DNA from: an uncultured Planctomycetota bacterium
GTDB taxonomy: Bacteria; Planctomycetota; Planctomycetia; Gemmatales; HRBIN36
Direction: 5' to 3'
Assembly: GCA_937944855.1 (NCBI GenBank)
Contig: CALFAY010000015.1
Span: 1-64,000, forward strand
Length of the DNA: 64,000 bases
Shown: piece by piece, positions 16,764 to 24,908 of the stretch
Layout of the letters: each line of letters begins with the position of its first letter
Numbering within the stretch: the stretch's first letter is position 1
Notes under the pieces: model-generated
The model's input: the letters and a program-made list of their open reading frames with translations, nothing else
The model's database searches: none
Told to the model about the DNA's origin: nothing
Position numbers and translations under genes: made by a program

Positions 16764-17486
16764 TCAGGGAGCGGCGGCCCCTCCGGCAGCCACGGCCAGG
16801 CCGCTGTCCTCGACCAGCTGTCCCTTCTCCAGGTGCAAAATCCGCTGGGCACGGGCCGCTGCCCGGGGGTCGTGCGTGACCATGATGATGGTCTTGTTCA
16901 AGCTCGCTTGCAGTTCGCCCAGCAGATTGAGGATCTCCTCGGCGGAGCGGGCGTCGAGGTCGCCGGTCGGTTCGTCGGCCACGATGAGCGTCGGGTTGGT
17001 GACGATGGCCCGGGCGATGCCGACGCGCTGCTGCTGTCCGCCGGAGAGCTGGCCCGGACGATGGTGCATCCGGTCCAGCAGGCCCACCAGTTCCAACGCG
17101 GTCAGTACCTGCTCCCGCCGCCGCGCCGCCGACAACGGCAACAAGAGCAAGGGCAATTCCACGTTCTCATAGGCCGTCAGCACGGACAGCAGGTGGTAGA
17201 ACTGAAACACGAAGCCGACATGCCGGGTCCGCCAGCGGGCCAGTTCGTTCTCGCTCATGGCGGACACCACGTCCGGGCCGACCTGGATCGTGCCCGAGGT
17301 CGGCCGGTCCAGGCCAGCGATGAGGTTGAGCAACGTCGTCTTGCCGGAGCCGCTCGGCCCCATCAGGGCGAGGAACTGGCCTTCTGGCACTTCGAGATTC
17401 AGCGCTTGAAGCACGCGGATTTCTTCGCTGCCGCGCCGGAATGATTTGCTCACCTGGATACAACGCACAATCGGTTCATTGGCCAT
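16764..17486 (-). CDS. ABC transporter ATP-binding protein (LolD/MacB/DevA type)
   Basis: This is a 240-residue nucleotide-binding subunit. Walker A is GPSGSGKTT (about residues 43-51), the Q-loop is FVFQFYHLL, the signature is LSGGQQQRVGIARA, Walker B is LIVADEPTGDLD, and the switch His is in MVTHD. The extended Q-loop and signature match the lipoprotein-export/macrolide-type subfamily that pairs with FtsX-like permeases. The C-terminal 15 residues are Ala/Gly-rich. It sits between the adaptor and the permease gene, about 80 and 61 bases from each, so the three are one exporter unit. The cargo is not defined: glycolipid, lipoprotein or peptide are all known for the family. Confidence 0.93.
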   Translation of the reverse strand: MANEPIVRCIQVSKSFRRGSEEIRVLQALNLEVPEGQFLALMGPSGSGKTTLLNLIAGLDRPTSGTIQVGPDVVSAMSENELARWRTRHVGFVFQFYHLLSVLTAYENVELPLLLLPLSAARRREQVLTALELVGLLDRMHHRPGQLSGGQQQRVGIARAIVTNPTLIVADEPTGDLDARSAEEILNLLGELQASLNKTIIMVTHDPRAAARAQRILHLEKGQLVEDSGLAVAAGGAAAP

Positions 17487-17565
17487 GCAGCGTTCCTTCC
17501 TCTGATCCGGAACCGTGTTTCTCCTCGACAGCGTAGCCAGCCGTGCCGGGGCTACGAGGGACGGC

Positions 17566-18798
17566 TCAGGATGCGTTCTTGCCGTTGCTTTCGGCGGGCT
17601 TTTTCTCCTCCGGCGGCTGCCTGCGCAGGAAGGCGGTGATGGCGGCCATGTCGGGAAGCAGGTACTTGCCCTGTTCCGCCCGGAGGTCCTCGGAAGCCTC
17701 GGCCTTGGGCGCGATCAGCCGTTCCACCTTGACACGGACCGGAACGGCCCCGATGCCGCGATCCGCCGCGGGAATGATTTTGTTGACATACCCTTCGTAG
17801 AGCCGATCCGGATAGGCTTCCGGTCGGATCCGGCAACGCTGACCCAGGAAAATCTTGGCAATGTCGCGTTCCTGGATTTTCAGTTCCACTTCCAGATCGG
17901 ACAGGTCTGCCATCTCACACAGGCTGGCCGAGACGTTGAACGCCATCGGGTTGACGATGTCGCCTTCCTCCGCCTTCTTGCTCAGGATGATGCCGGTGAC
18001 GGGAGCATAGATGGTGCAGTTGTCCAGGCGCCACTGGGCCTTGGCCAGTTCCGCCTCCGCGGCCTGCCACTCCGCCCTGGCCGCTTCGATCCGCTCGATG
18101 CGTGCCCCCTCCTGCATCATCCTTTCTTCCTGTTCCAACTGGATCACCCGCTGAACGGCCTGGGCGAGCTTGAGTTCGGCCCGCACCAGGTCTTCTTCCG
18201 TAGCGGCACGTCCCGCCGCCCGCAGCCGCTTGAGCTGATCCTCCACCTCCCGCTTGACGGCCCGGGCTTCTTCCAGAGCGGCGGTGGCTCGCTTCTTTTC
18301 CTCCGGACGCATTCCCCGCGCCAGTTCCTCATAGCGGGCCTTGGCTGCGGCAGCCGCCGCGGCGGCACGGTTGACGTCGGCCAGATAATCCACCTTTTCC
18401 AGTTCCGCCAGCACCGTGCCCTTTTCCACCGCCATGCCGACGTCGAAATTCAGCTTCGTCACCATGCCGGCCACTTTCGGACTCACTTGGATCTTATGAG
18501 CTGGAACGATGTGGCCGCGCGACTCATGCACGACTTCGCCCGAAGAGGCGACTTGGGTTGCGGTTCCCCCCGGTGTGTAGGTCTTCAATTGCTGGGTCGG
18601 AGCGGCAGGCGGCTCCGGCTCGCGGGCAAAGTAGGCTTCGTAGGCAAGGAAGGCGCTCAGCCCCAAAAGGACCAGGCACAACAGCCACGCCAGCCACGCG
18701 GTGTTCGTCCGCTGCGCCGAGACGTCATTGAGTTGCAAGGCACGGACCCTGTCCGCCAAGGTGCGAGAAGGTCCGCCGTTGGGGCTTAAATCGCTCAT
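17566..18798 (-). CDS. HlyD-family periplasmic adaptor of an ABC exporter
   Basis: This is a 410-residue membrane-fusion protein: N-terminal cytoplasmic stretch, one transmembrane helix (about 35-55; TAWLAWLLCLVLLGLSAFL), a biotinyl-lipoyl half (SGEVVHESRGHIVPAHKIQVSPKVAG...GTVLAELE), a long alpha-helical hairpin rich in Ala/Arg/Glu (about 140-260) and a returning lipoyl half (YAPVTGIILSKKAEEGDIV) plus a beta-barrel. The hairpin length fits docking to an outer-membrane TolC-like tunnel, not encoded here. ATG 18798 follows GAAGGA; the open frame extends to 19113 but has no homology. Together with the next two genes it resembles DevB-DevA-DevC or MacA-MacB split in two. Confidence 0.9.
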   Translation of the reverse strand: MSDLSPNGGPSRTLADRVRALQLNDVSAQRTNTAWLAWLLCLVLLGLSAFLAYEAYFAREPEPPAAPTQQLKTYTPGGTATQVASSGEVVHESRGHIVPAHKIQVSPKVAGMVTKLNFDVGMAVEKGTVLAELEKVDYLADVNRAAAAAAAAKARYEELARGMRPEEKKRATAALEEARAVKREVEDQLKRLRAAGRAATEEDLVRAELKLAQAVQRVIQLEQEERMMQEGARIERIEAARAEWQAAEAELAKAQWRLDNCTIYAPVTGIILSKKAEEGDIVNPMAFNVSASLCEMADLSDLEVELKIQERDIAKIFLGQRCRIRPEAYPDRLYEGYVNKIIPAADRGIGAVPVRVKVERLIAPKAEASEDLRAEQGKYLLPDMAAITAFLRRQPPEEKKPAESNGKNAS

Positions 18799-18940
18799 GG
18801 AGTGTCCTTCAGGGAACGGCGCTGCCGTCCCGGAGCCGAGTCGGATCAGTGGCATTATAGCCGAGTCGGATCGGGCCCGCGACGACAGGACCGCTTCAGC
18901 CGCTCGCTTGCCGTGACTGTTCGACAGCGCCTTGGTGCTC

Positions 18941-20662
18941 TCATGAGACGCTGCGAGTGGTCTTCCGAAACAGTACCGGCAAAAGGAACCCGAAGCCGAC
19001 AAGGACTGCAAGCAGGAGCACCGCCGCGGGTTCCTCCAGCCAGGGCAGCAGCAGGGGGGCAACCAGACAACTTCCCGCCACGGGATAAAACCTCGGCGAG
19101 ATTGAACCGGCATGAATGAGGAACAGCATGGCCGCGAACACGGCCAGCACCGGAAGCAGCCGGAACATCGGCAGACCCAAAAGCCATTCGATCACAAACA
19201 CCGATGCACCGGCCAGCGCTCCGGTCAACCAAAGATGGAGAGTCTGCCAGCCGGCCGCGGGCAGCGGACCACAGCGCCGGAGCAACCCCGCCACGATGCC
19301 GGTCGCGGTCAACAGAGCCGTCATGGCCAAGCCGAAAAACGGCCAACGGGACGTGATCCCCAGACGAAGCATACCCGCCGACACGCCGCCGACAGCCAGC
19401 ACTACCAAGCCACAGGTCAGCCAGACCGACAGCGGTAAGCCGACGGAAGCAGTCAGCCCGGAAGGGAATACCAGACGCATAGCGATGTCTTTAAGAGTTC
19501 GAGACCGGACAGTTACCGGCCGCCCATCGAGGTAGGCCCGCAGATCGGCGGCCAGCTCGGCGGCGGTAGCGTACCGCATTCTTGGCTGCTTTTGCAGGGC
19601 TTTCAGACAGATGGCTTCCAGATCGGCATCAACATTGGGATTGAGAAGGCGAGGCGAAACGGGATCGCGTTCCAGCACCTGCAACAAGACATCGACCGGG
19701 TTGGACGCCTGGAACGGCGGTCGGCTGGTCAGCAGGAAATACAGCAGCGCTCCCAGCGAGTACACATCGCTGGCCGGAGAAAGCTGGCCGCGGCCCGCGG
19801 CGGCTTGCTCGGGGGGCATGTAGGACGGAGTGCCGACAATCGCACCGGGGCCGGTCAGGCTGGAGCGCCAGGCTGACTGCTGCCCCTCGGAGGAGAACCA
19901 CGCCGATGTTTCCGGAACCGATTCGATGGCAGTCGCAGGCACTCGCTTGGCCAGCCCGAAATCGGTGACGTAAGGTTGATCCTGCTTGTCCACGATCACG
20001 TTGGACGGCTTGAGGTCACGGTGCAGAATGCCGTGCTGGTGGGCATGATGCACGGCCTCGGCGACCTTCTGGACATAACGGACGGCCTGCCGGACGGGAA
20101 GCGGACCTGCCAGGGCCAACTGGGCGAGCGTCGGTCCTTCGATGAGCTTCATGCTGAAGTAGGGACGATCTTGATATTCGCCGGTTTCGTACACGGGAAC
20201 GATGTTGGGGTGATCAAGCCGGGCGGCCGCCTTGGCCTCGGAGCGAAAACGCTGCAAGTCTTCTGTACTGATCGCTGGGGAATCGAGCAGCATCTTCAAA
20301 GCGACGATGCGTCCCAGGCTTCGTTGTCGTGCCCTGTACACGACGCCCATGCCGCCGCGGCCAATCTCTTCGAGCAGCTCGTAGTCGCCGATCCGAAGCG
20401 GAAGGGACGCCTCGGCGGGCGAGTCGGACAAAGATGCGGAAATCTCTGGGGCATCCAGAGCGTTTGTTTGGGCCACCTCTTCGGCGATCTGCACGGCCGG
20501 CCAGAGTTCCTGCAACTCGGCGGCCAGGTCAGGATGCTCGCGCAAAACTGTCTCGAACTCGCCGAACGCCCGCCGGTGAGCCAGTTCGACGAGGCGATCC
20601 AGGACGGAAGCCAGCCGGGCTTCGCGTTCCGCATCCGGTTGGCGTGGAGAAGTCGGGGACAT
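18941..20662 (-). CDS. Membrane Ser/Thr protein kinase paired with an ECF sigma factor
   Basis: This is a 573-residue Hanks-type kinase. Residues 1-90 form an acidic helical region of the kind seen in planctomycete kinases (FETVLREHPDLAAELQELWP). The kinase domain (about 93-385) has the Gly loop IGRGGMGVVY, VALK, HRDLKPSN, DFGLAK and a GTPSYMPPEQ activation segment, all intact. The C-terminal 190 residues contain about six hydrophobic helices, so it is anchored through a multi-span domain rather than a single helix. It is encoded 12 bases after the ECF sigma gene, a layout in which the kinase is thought to control the sigma factor directly, without an anti-sigma protein. The signal is unknown. 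Confidence 0.92.
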   Translation of the reverse strand: MSPTSPRQPDAEREARLASVLDRLVELAHRRAFGEFETVLREHPDLAAELQELWPAVQIAEEVAQTNALDAPEISASLSDSPAEASLPLRIGDYELLEEIGRGGMGVVYRARQRSLGRIVALKMLLDSPAISTEDLQRFRSEAKAAARLDHPNIVPVYETGEYQDRPYFSMKLIEGPTLAQLALAGPLPVRQAVRYVQKVAEAVHHAHQHGILHRDLKPSNVIVDKQDQPYVTDFGLAKRVPATAIESVPETSAWFSSEGQQSAWRSSLTGPGAIVGTPSYMPPEQAAAGRGQLSPASDVYSLGALLYFLLTSRPPFQASNPVDVLLQVLERDPVSPRLLNPNVDADLEAICLKALQKQPRMRYATAAELAADLRAYLDGRPVTVRSRTLKDIAMRLVFPSGLTASVGLPLSVWLTCGLVVLAVGGVSAGMLRLGITSRWPFFGLAMTALLTATGIVAGLLRRCGPLPAAGWQTLHLWLTGALAGASVFVIEWLLGLPMFRLLPVLAVFAAMLFLIHAGSISPRFYPVAGSCLVAPLLLPWLEEPAAVLLLAVLVGFGFLLPVLFRKTTRSVS

Positions 20663-20674
20663 GCCGTGGTCGGC

Positions 20675-21304
20675 TCAACGAACCGCGTCAGACTCCCGAG
20701 GGACCAGCCGTCCCCGCAGCCGACGCATGGCCCGCAGATACCTCATGCTCGCCGCCGCTTCGCTCAGGCCCAACACGAGGGCGACTTCCTGATTGGTCAG
20801 GTGCTCGAAGTGCCGCATCAGGATCACTTCGCGGTCCTCCGCGTCCAGGTAAGTCAGCTCAGCCCAGAAGCGACGCTGGAGTTCGTGCCACATGGCCGCC
20901 GAGGCCGGCGTAAGTTCCTGATCGACAAAAACGGCATCTCCGCTTCCCGGTTCCTCCTGGGAAGGCTCGTCGAGGGGTTGCTCCCGATCCAGCGAGCGCC
21001 GCTGGGCCTGTCGGTGCCGGCGATGCGCATCGACAATTCGATCCCGAGCGATCTGCCTGAGCCACAGGAAAAACGGCAGGCGCGGATTGCGGAGATAATC
21101 GCGGAGACGGCGGTTGGCTTCCAAAAGCACTTCCTGAACGACATCGCTGGCGTCGATCCGGGGAGCCAGGGCGGCGTCGAGGCGCAACGCGATCATGCGG
21201 CGGATCGGTTCGCGGTGCCGGGCCAGCAATTGATCAACGGCTCCGGAATCCCCTTGACGAATCCGCTGGAGCAGCTCGCCAACGTCCCTCTGCTCAGGAA
21301 TCAT
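20675..21304 (-). CDS. ECF-type RNA polymerase sigma factor
   Basis: This is a 209-residue sigma-70-family protein of the extracytoplasmic-function type. Region 2 is seen as ASDVVQEVLLEANRRL...FFLWLRQIARDRIVDAHRRH (about 62-105) and region 4 as LTYLDAEDREVILMRHFEHLTNQEVALVLGLSEAAASMRYLRAMRRLR (about 150-200, quoted in part), with a linker of about 40 acidic residues. ATG 21304 is preferred over an earlier start at 21340, which adds a non-conserved tail. It lies directly upstream of the kinase, the combination known from planctomycetes as ECF sigma plus Ser/Thr kinase, so it probably answers to phosphorylation rather than a classical anti-sigma factor. Confidence 0.9.
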   Translation of the reverse strand: MIPEQRDVGELLQRIRQGDSGAVDQLLARHREPIRRMIALRLDAALAPRIDASDVVQEVLLEANRRLRDYLRNPRLPFFLWLRQIARDRIVDAHRRHRQAQRRSLDREQPLDEPSQEEPGSGDAVFVDQELTPASAAMWHELQRRFWAELTYLDAEDREVILMRHFEHLTNQEVALVLGLSEAAASMRYLRAMRRLRGRLVPRESDAVR

Positions 21305-21409
21305 GCCCCTATGGTCGCACAGAGTGGCCCGCCTGTCCATCCGAATACCCGTCGCCTTGGTTTTTTGGGAGACGGCGAGGCGGCAAGCAGCAGGTTGCTC
21401 CTTGCCGGG

Positions 21410-22039
21410 TCAGGAGCGGGCGCCGAAGTAGAAGGCGATCACACCGCACAGGAACGCTTCAAAGGCAAAGGGATCGAACTGGAAGTCCGTTTGCACACTT
21501 GGTTTGATGACGAATTCGAGGACCACATCGACTAGCAGAAGCAGCAAGGCGATCAACGAAGCCCAGGCCAGGAAGTTCTGATAAATCGGCAAGTTTCGCC
21601 ACGGCCCGATCCGGACGACGTGCCCAATCAGGAACCCGACGGTGATACTGAACATCAGCGGCGGCACCTTCCAGACGTCCGCCGGGTCCGGCGTCAGCCG
21701 CGAGACCAGCTCGTCGTGATTAGTGAAATACTGGTAACCCAGAATGCCGTAAAACGCGACGGCCAGCAGAATCCGGATCGTGCCTCGGGGCAGATACAAC
21801 GGCGAATAAACGTTGGCGTCTGGCGGGCGGATGGAGCGGCCGTGGGCAATGTAGAACAACAGCACCATCGGCAACAAGGCGAACAGGAACAGAGGAATCT
21901 TTAGCGGCGGCGCACCCTCGGGCTGCGGATAAGCCGCCAGCACGAGAAACATGCCGATGATGACGATGCTGAGGATGGCTCGAACGCTCCCCGGAGGCAG
22001 GCCGAGCGGGTAATTGATGGGCTGAGAAGCGTTCGACAT
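21410..22039 (-). CDS. Conserved planctomycete-type membrane protein, function unknown
   Basis: This is a 209-residue protein with about five hydrophobic segments (AILSIVIIGMFLVLAAY; LFLFALLPMVLLFYIAHG; TIRILLAVAFYGILGY; MFSITVGFLIGHVV; ASLIALLLLLVDVVLEFVI). The loops carry Pro- and Tyr-rich stretches (RPPDANVYSPLYLPRG), and the opening segment NYPLGLPPGSVRAI is repeated in idea before helix 3 (SPLYLPRGTIRIL), suggesting an internal two-fold repeat. No enzyme motif is visible. ATG 22039 is chosen, with AGGAG eight bases upstream. Spacing to the signal peptidase gene is about 27 bases, so they may be co-transcribed. It was not recognised as a named family. Confidence 0.6.
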   Translation of the reverse strand: MSNASQPINYPLGLPPGSVRAILSIVIIGMFLVLAAYPQPEGAPPLKIPLFLFALLPMVLLFYIAHGRSIRPPDANVYSPLYLPRGTIRILLAVAFYGILGYQYFTNHDELVSRLTPDPADVWKVPPLMFSITVGFLIGHVVRIGPWRNLPIYQNFLAWASLIALLLLLVDVVLEFVIKPSVQTDFQFDPFAFEAFLCGVIAFYFGARS

Positions 22040-22066
22040 GAAAGGCACTCCTGGGGGCAGCTGGTT

Positions 22067-23083
22067 TTAGCGTAGCAAGCGCATCCGGTCTTCGGGCCAG
22101 AGGATCCATCCGACCACGCCTTCAATGGACGATCGCGGCAAGGCATAGGGCGGATGTCCCGGGAAGGGCGTCGTCCACATGCGGGAATCGTGGCCGCGGA
22201 TCGAGAAATCATCCAGCACGAAGTACTCGTTCGGTCCGAGGACGGCTGGACTTTCGGGCGTTCCCCACAAGGCCGGTCGGCCATCAAATTGGTGGAGGCT
22301 GAATTCGAGACCTTGCATGTCGGCCGGCAGCGGCACGGCTTCGCCGTTCACAAACACCTTGCCCTCGTTGATGTACACCTCTTCGCCCGGCAAACCGACC
22401 ACCCGCTTGGTGAAGCGCACCTGCCGCAACGGATCGCGGTAGGTGACCAGGTCCCAGCGCCGCGGTGCGACGACCTTGTTGATCAGGAAGCGATCCGAGC
22501 GGAAGATCGCAGACCCGACCTCCCGGACCAGACAAGATTTCCGACAGTCTTTGCACATCCCATAGCGTGCCCCGGGCGGTTCGTATTCGAAATTGGTGGT
22601 GTAGGGCACATAGGCCGTTCCCCCGCAGTGCGGGCAGGTGCCGACGTGATGCAACGCCAGCAGCGTCGGGGCCATCGAGTTCGACCGCAGATAGGCGATT
22701 TCCAGCAGATAATTCCTTACCACCAGATGCAGCAGCAGCCAGACGATCACGAACGCTGGCACGGTGCTCAGCCAGGCCGCCAGGGTCTGGACCAGAGTGG
22801 TCCGCAGCAGCACCAGGGATACCAGGTACGCCCACAAGACGGCGATCATGCCCGCTCCCAACAAGGCCAGATACGGAGCCGGCCACCACGTTTCGGGCAG
22901 AGGTATATGAGTCACTCCCCAGTACACCGCCGTCCAGCCAACGAAAGCAATCACCATCGCGGCCAAGGCCCAGGAAAATCCGCTGCGCCGTCCCTTACTC
23001 AGTTTCAGCCCGATCCACAAAGCCAGGGCCGTTATCAGGAGACAGCCGAGCAAAACCCCGACGACCAGAGCCAGCGTCATCAT
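22067..23083 (-). CDS. lepB: Signal peptidase I with zinc-ribbon-like insertion
   Basis: This is a type I signal peptidase (S26), cleaving signal peptides at the outer face of the inner membrane. The protein is about 338 residues with four N-terminal hydrophobic helices (about 1-125). The catalytic Ser is in LRSNSMAPTL (S136) and the general-base Lys in FTKRVVGLPGE (K226). Between them lies an approximately 40-residue insertion with CPHC (C150, C153) and CKDCRKSC (C177, C180, C184), which resembles a zinc ribbon and is absent from E. coli LepB. ATG 23083 has GGAG nine bases upstream; GTG 23098 is an alternative. It is followed by the conserved GHDSR region needed for the fold. Confidence 0.87.
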   Translation of the reverse strand: MMTLALVVGVLLGCLLITALALWIGLKLSKGRRSGFSWALAAMVIAFVGWTAVYWGVTHIPLPETWWPAPYLALLGAGMIAVLWAYLVSLVLLRTTLVQTLAAWLSTVPAFVIVWLLLHLVVRNYLLEIAYLRSNSMAPTLLALHHVGTCPHCGGTAYVPYTTNFEYEPPGARYGMCKDCRKSCLVREVGSAIFRSDRFLINKVVAPRRWDLVTYRDPLRQVRFTKRVVGLPGEEVYINEGKVFVNGEAVPLPADMQGLEFSLHQFDGRPALWGTPESPAVLGPNEYFVLDDFSIRGHDSRMWTTPFPGHPPYALPRSSIEGVVGWILWPEDRMRLLR

Positions 23084-23214
23084 GGCGAAGGTCTCCACGC
23101 CCTCTGCTCTGTTCCTCGTGCCCAGCTACGTTGCCGCTCCGGGACGACTTCTCCGCAGGGGGACCGGGCGGCGCGTCTCCGCTCCGCTTGGTCCCGTCTG
23201 CTTGCAGAAGCTGT

Positions 23215-24549
23215 TCATTTCTTGACCGGCGAACCCGCGATGCGGATCTGCGTCGATAGATGATAGGGCAGACCGTCGATCTCGTAATCCAGTTCGCAGT
23301 AGAAAGCCAGGCAGCCTTCCTTGGGTGGATCGACCAGTCCGACGACCTGACTGCCATTCACCTGAGCAGTTTTCTCGACCCACTTCGCTTCCCGGAAGTC
23401 GCGCGTCGGCGCCTGGGCGACCCAGAGGCGGGCACCTTTAGGCGTCTCCGAGGACTCGACCCGGATGCGGAGCTTGCCGTCGGCGTCGTCGTGCTTCCAG
23501 GTGAGCTTCGGCATCGGGTTGTCCACGGTGTAATGCCAGACGAACGCCGCCAGGCCGTTGGCCGCCTGACTGACCTGGTCCAGGGGCGATGTTTTGTCCT
23601 TTTGCCGCAGGTCGTGCCCCGCATTGGGAACGTAGAGCACCCACTTGTCGCCCTTGAGGTCGTCCCAATAGAGGTTCAGGGCGTCGGTCGTCCAGTAGGG
23701 ATCGTTGTTGCCGTTGACGATCAGCTTCGGCAGTTCGAGCTTGTCTCGATACATCCACGGATCCACCATGCTCCACAACCGCATGGCTTCCTTGGTGTCC
23801 GGCATGGGCAGCAGACCCCGCTCGGTGTAGTCGTGAATCATGTCGCTGTACTTGCCGAAGCTGTACAGCTGGTGATCGCCCTGCTTTTTCATGTTGAGCA
23901 CGTCGATGACGAACGGAGCAATGGCCTTAACCCGCGGATCGCCAGTCGCCCCGGTCAGCCAACTGGTCCAGCCGCGCTTGGAAGCCCCGGAAACGATGAA
24001 CTGCTCGACTGGCTGATTCCATTCCTTTTTCGAGAACTCCTGGATGGCGTCCATCGACTTGACGACGCTCTTGACCATGGGGAACAGCAAAGGCCAGTTC
24101 TCGTCCTTGGTTTCCAGGTAACGGACGAAAGTTTCCGCGATGAGGGCGTCTTCCTTCTTGTTGCCGAGCAGGGGCTGGTTGGGGATGTTGTACAGGAAGG
24201 CGACCGGGGCCTTGATCCGCTTGGCCAGCTCGAATGCGAAGGCTTGATTGGCCGGACTGGCGTTGCCGCCGGTGTTCCACAGCAGCATCGTCTTGTTCGG
24301 CTCGACCCCCGTCGGCTGATAGATCTGGATTTGGTGTTTCCAGACGATGTTCTGCCAGTTCTGCGAGGTCATCTGGAGGTCGTAAACGATCCCCTGGGGC
24401 GTCTCCTTCTTCTCCACCAGCCGCCATTCGAAGACGCTCTCCGGACGCTTGACGTATTCATGCAGGTCCGCCCGTGCCTGAGTCAGGCCGACCACCCCGA
24501 AGACGAACAGTCCACAACAGATTGCCCTACCAAACTGCCTGCCGCTCAC
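23215..24549 (-). CDS. PhoPQ-activated pathogenicity-related (PqaA-type) alpha/beta hydrolase
   Basis: This is a 444-residue exported protein with a signal peptide (about 1-27, ending in ARA). It contains the PqaA family core: WKHQIQIYQP, WNTGGNASPANQAFAFE, VSGASKRGWTSWLTGA (the nucleophile-elbow-like G-A-S-K-R-G, Ser in place), APFVIDVLN, and IVNGNNDPYWTTDA with PNAGHDL, which gives the Asp and His of an alpha/beta-hydrolase triad. The name comes from a Salmonella PhoP-regulated protein; the planctomycete members have no proven substrate. GTG 24549 has AGGAGGTGG seven bases upstream. The gene is divergent from the GYF-domain kinase with a 359-base gap. Confidence 0.88.
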   Translation of the reverse strand: MSGRQFGRAICCGLFVFGVVGLTQARADLHEYVKRPESVFEWRLVEKKETPQGIVYDLQMTSQNWQNIVWKHQIQIYQPTGVEPNKTMLLWNTGGNASPANQAFAFELAKRIKAPVAFLYNIPNQPLLGNKKEDALIAETFVRYLETKDENWPLLFPMVKSVVKSMDAIQEFSKKEWNQPVEQFIVSGASKRGWTSWLTGATGDPRVKAIAPFVIDVLNMKKQGDHQLYSFGKYSDMIHDYTERGLLPMPDTKEAMRLWSMVDPWMYRDKLELPKLIVNGNNDPYWTTDALNLYWDDLKGDKWVLYVPNAGHDLRQKDKTSPLDQVSQAANGLAAFVWHYTVDNPMPKLTWKHDDADGKLRIRVESSETPKGARLWVAQAPTRDFREAKWVEKTAQVNGSQVVGLVDPPKEGCLAFYCELDYEIDGLPYHLSTQIRIAGSPVKK

Positions 24550-24908
24550 GTTGCCACCTCCTGAGTTCTGACAGGTCCGTGAAGAATCGGTGAAACGCGG
24601 TCGCCCAGACAGGACCGCTGTCGGATGTGCATATCATAACCACGTCGCCTCCAAAAGCGACGCTATTTGGGCAAGGAACGGGGAACAGGGGTTGTCAGCT
24701 TCCGTTGCTTGAAACGGGTTGGGCAACCGGCGCAGTCGCGGGAAATGGGGCAAATTGAGCGCGATTTTGCCTTGCCTTGTCCCCGGGGCGTGTTAAGCCA
24801 ATAATGGGTGTCGCTTGATCGCCCGGAGCAGGGACCGATTGGGTCTCCCCTCGCACCGATCGCTGAGTGGCTCGCAAACCCATTCTTCGTCGGAGACAAA
24901 CTCGAACC
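24550..24908. other. Divergent intergenic region, no gene seen
   Basis: This region separates the divergently read PqaA-type gene and the kinase. It contains a Shine-Dalgarno for the former and a TTATGATATG stretch on the minus strand (24640-24625) that resembles a -10 but lacks a -35 at the right distance. No RNA structure or repeat was found. Short open frames here cross into the kinase frame and have no start site of their own. Confidence 0.4.
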
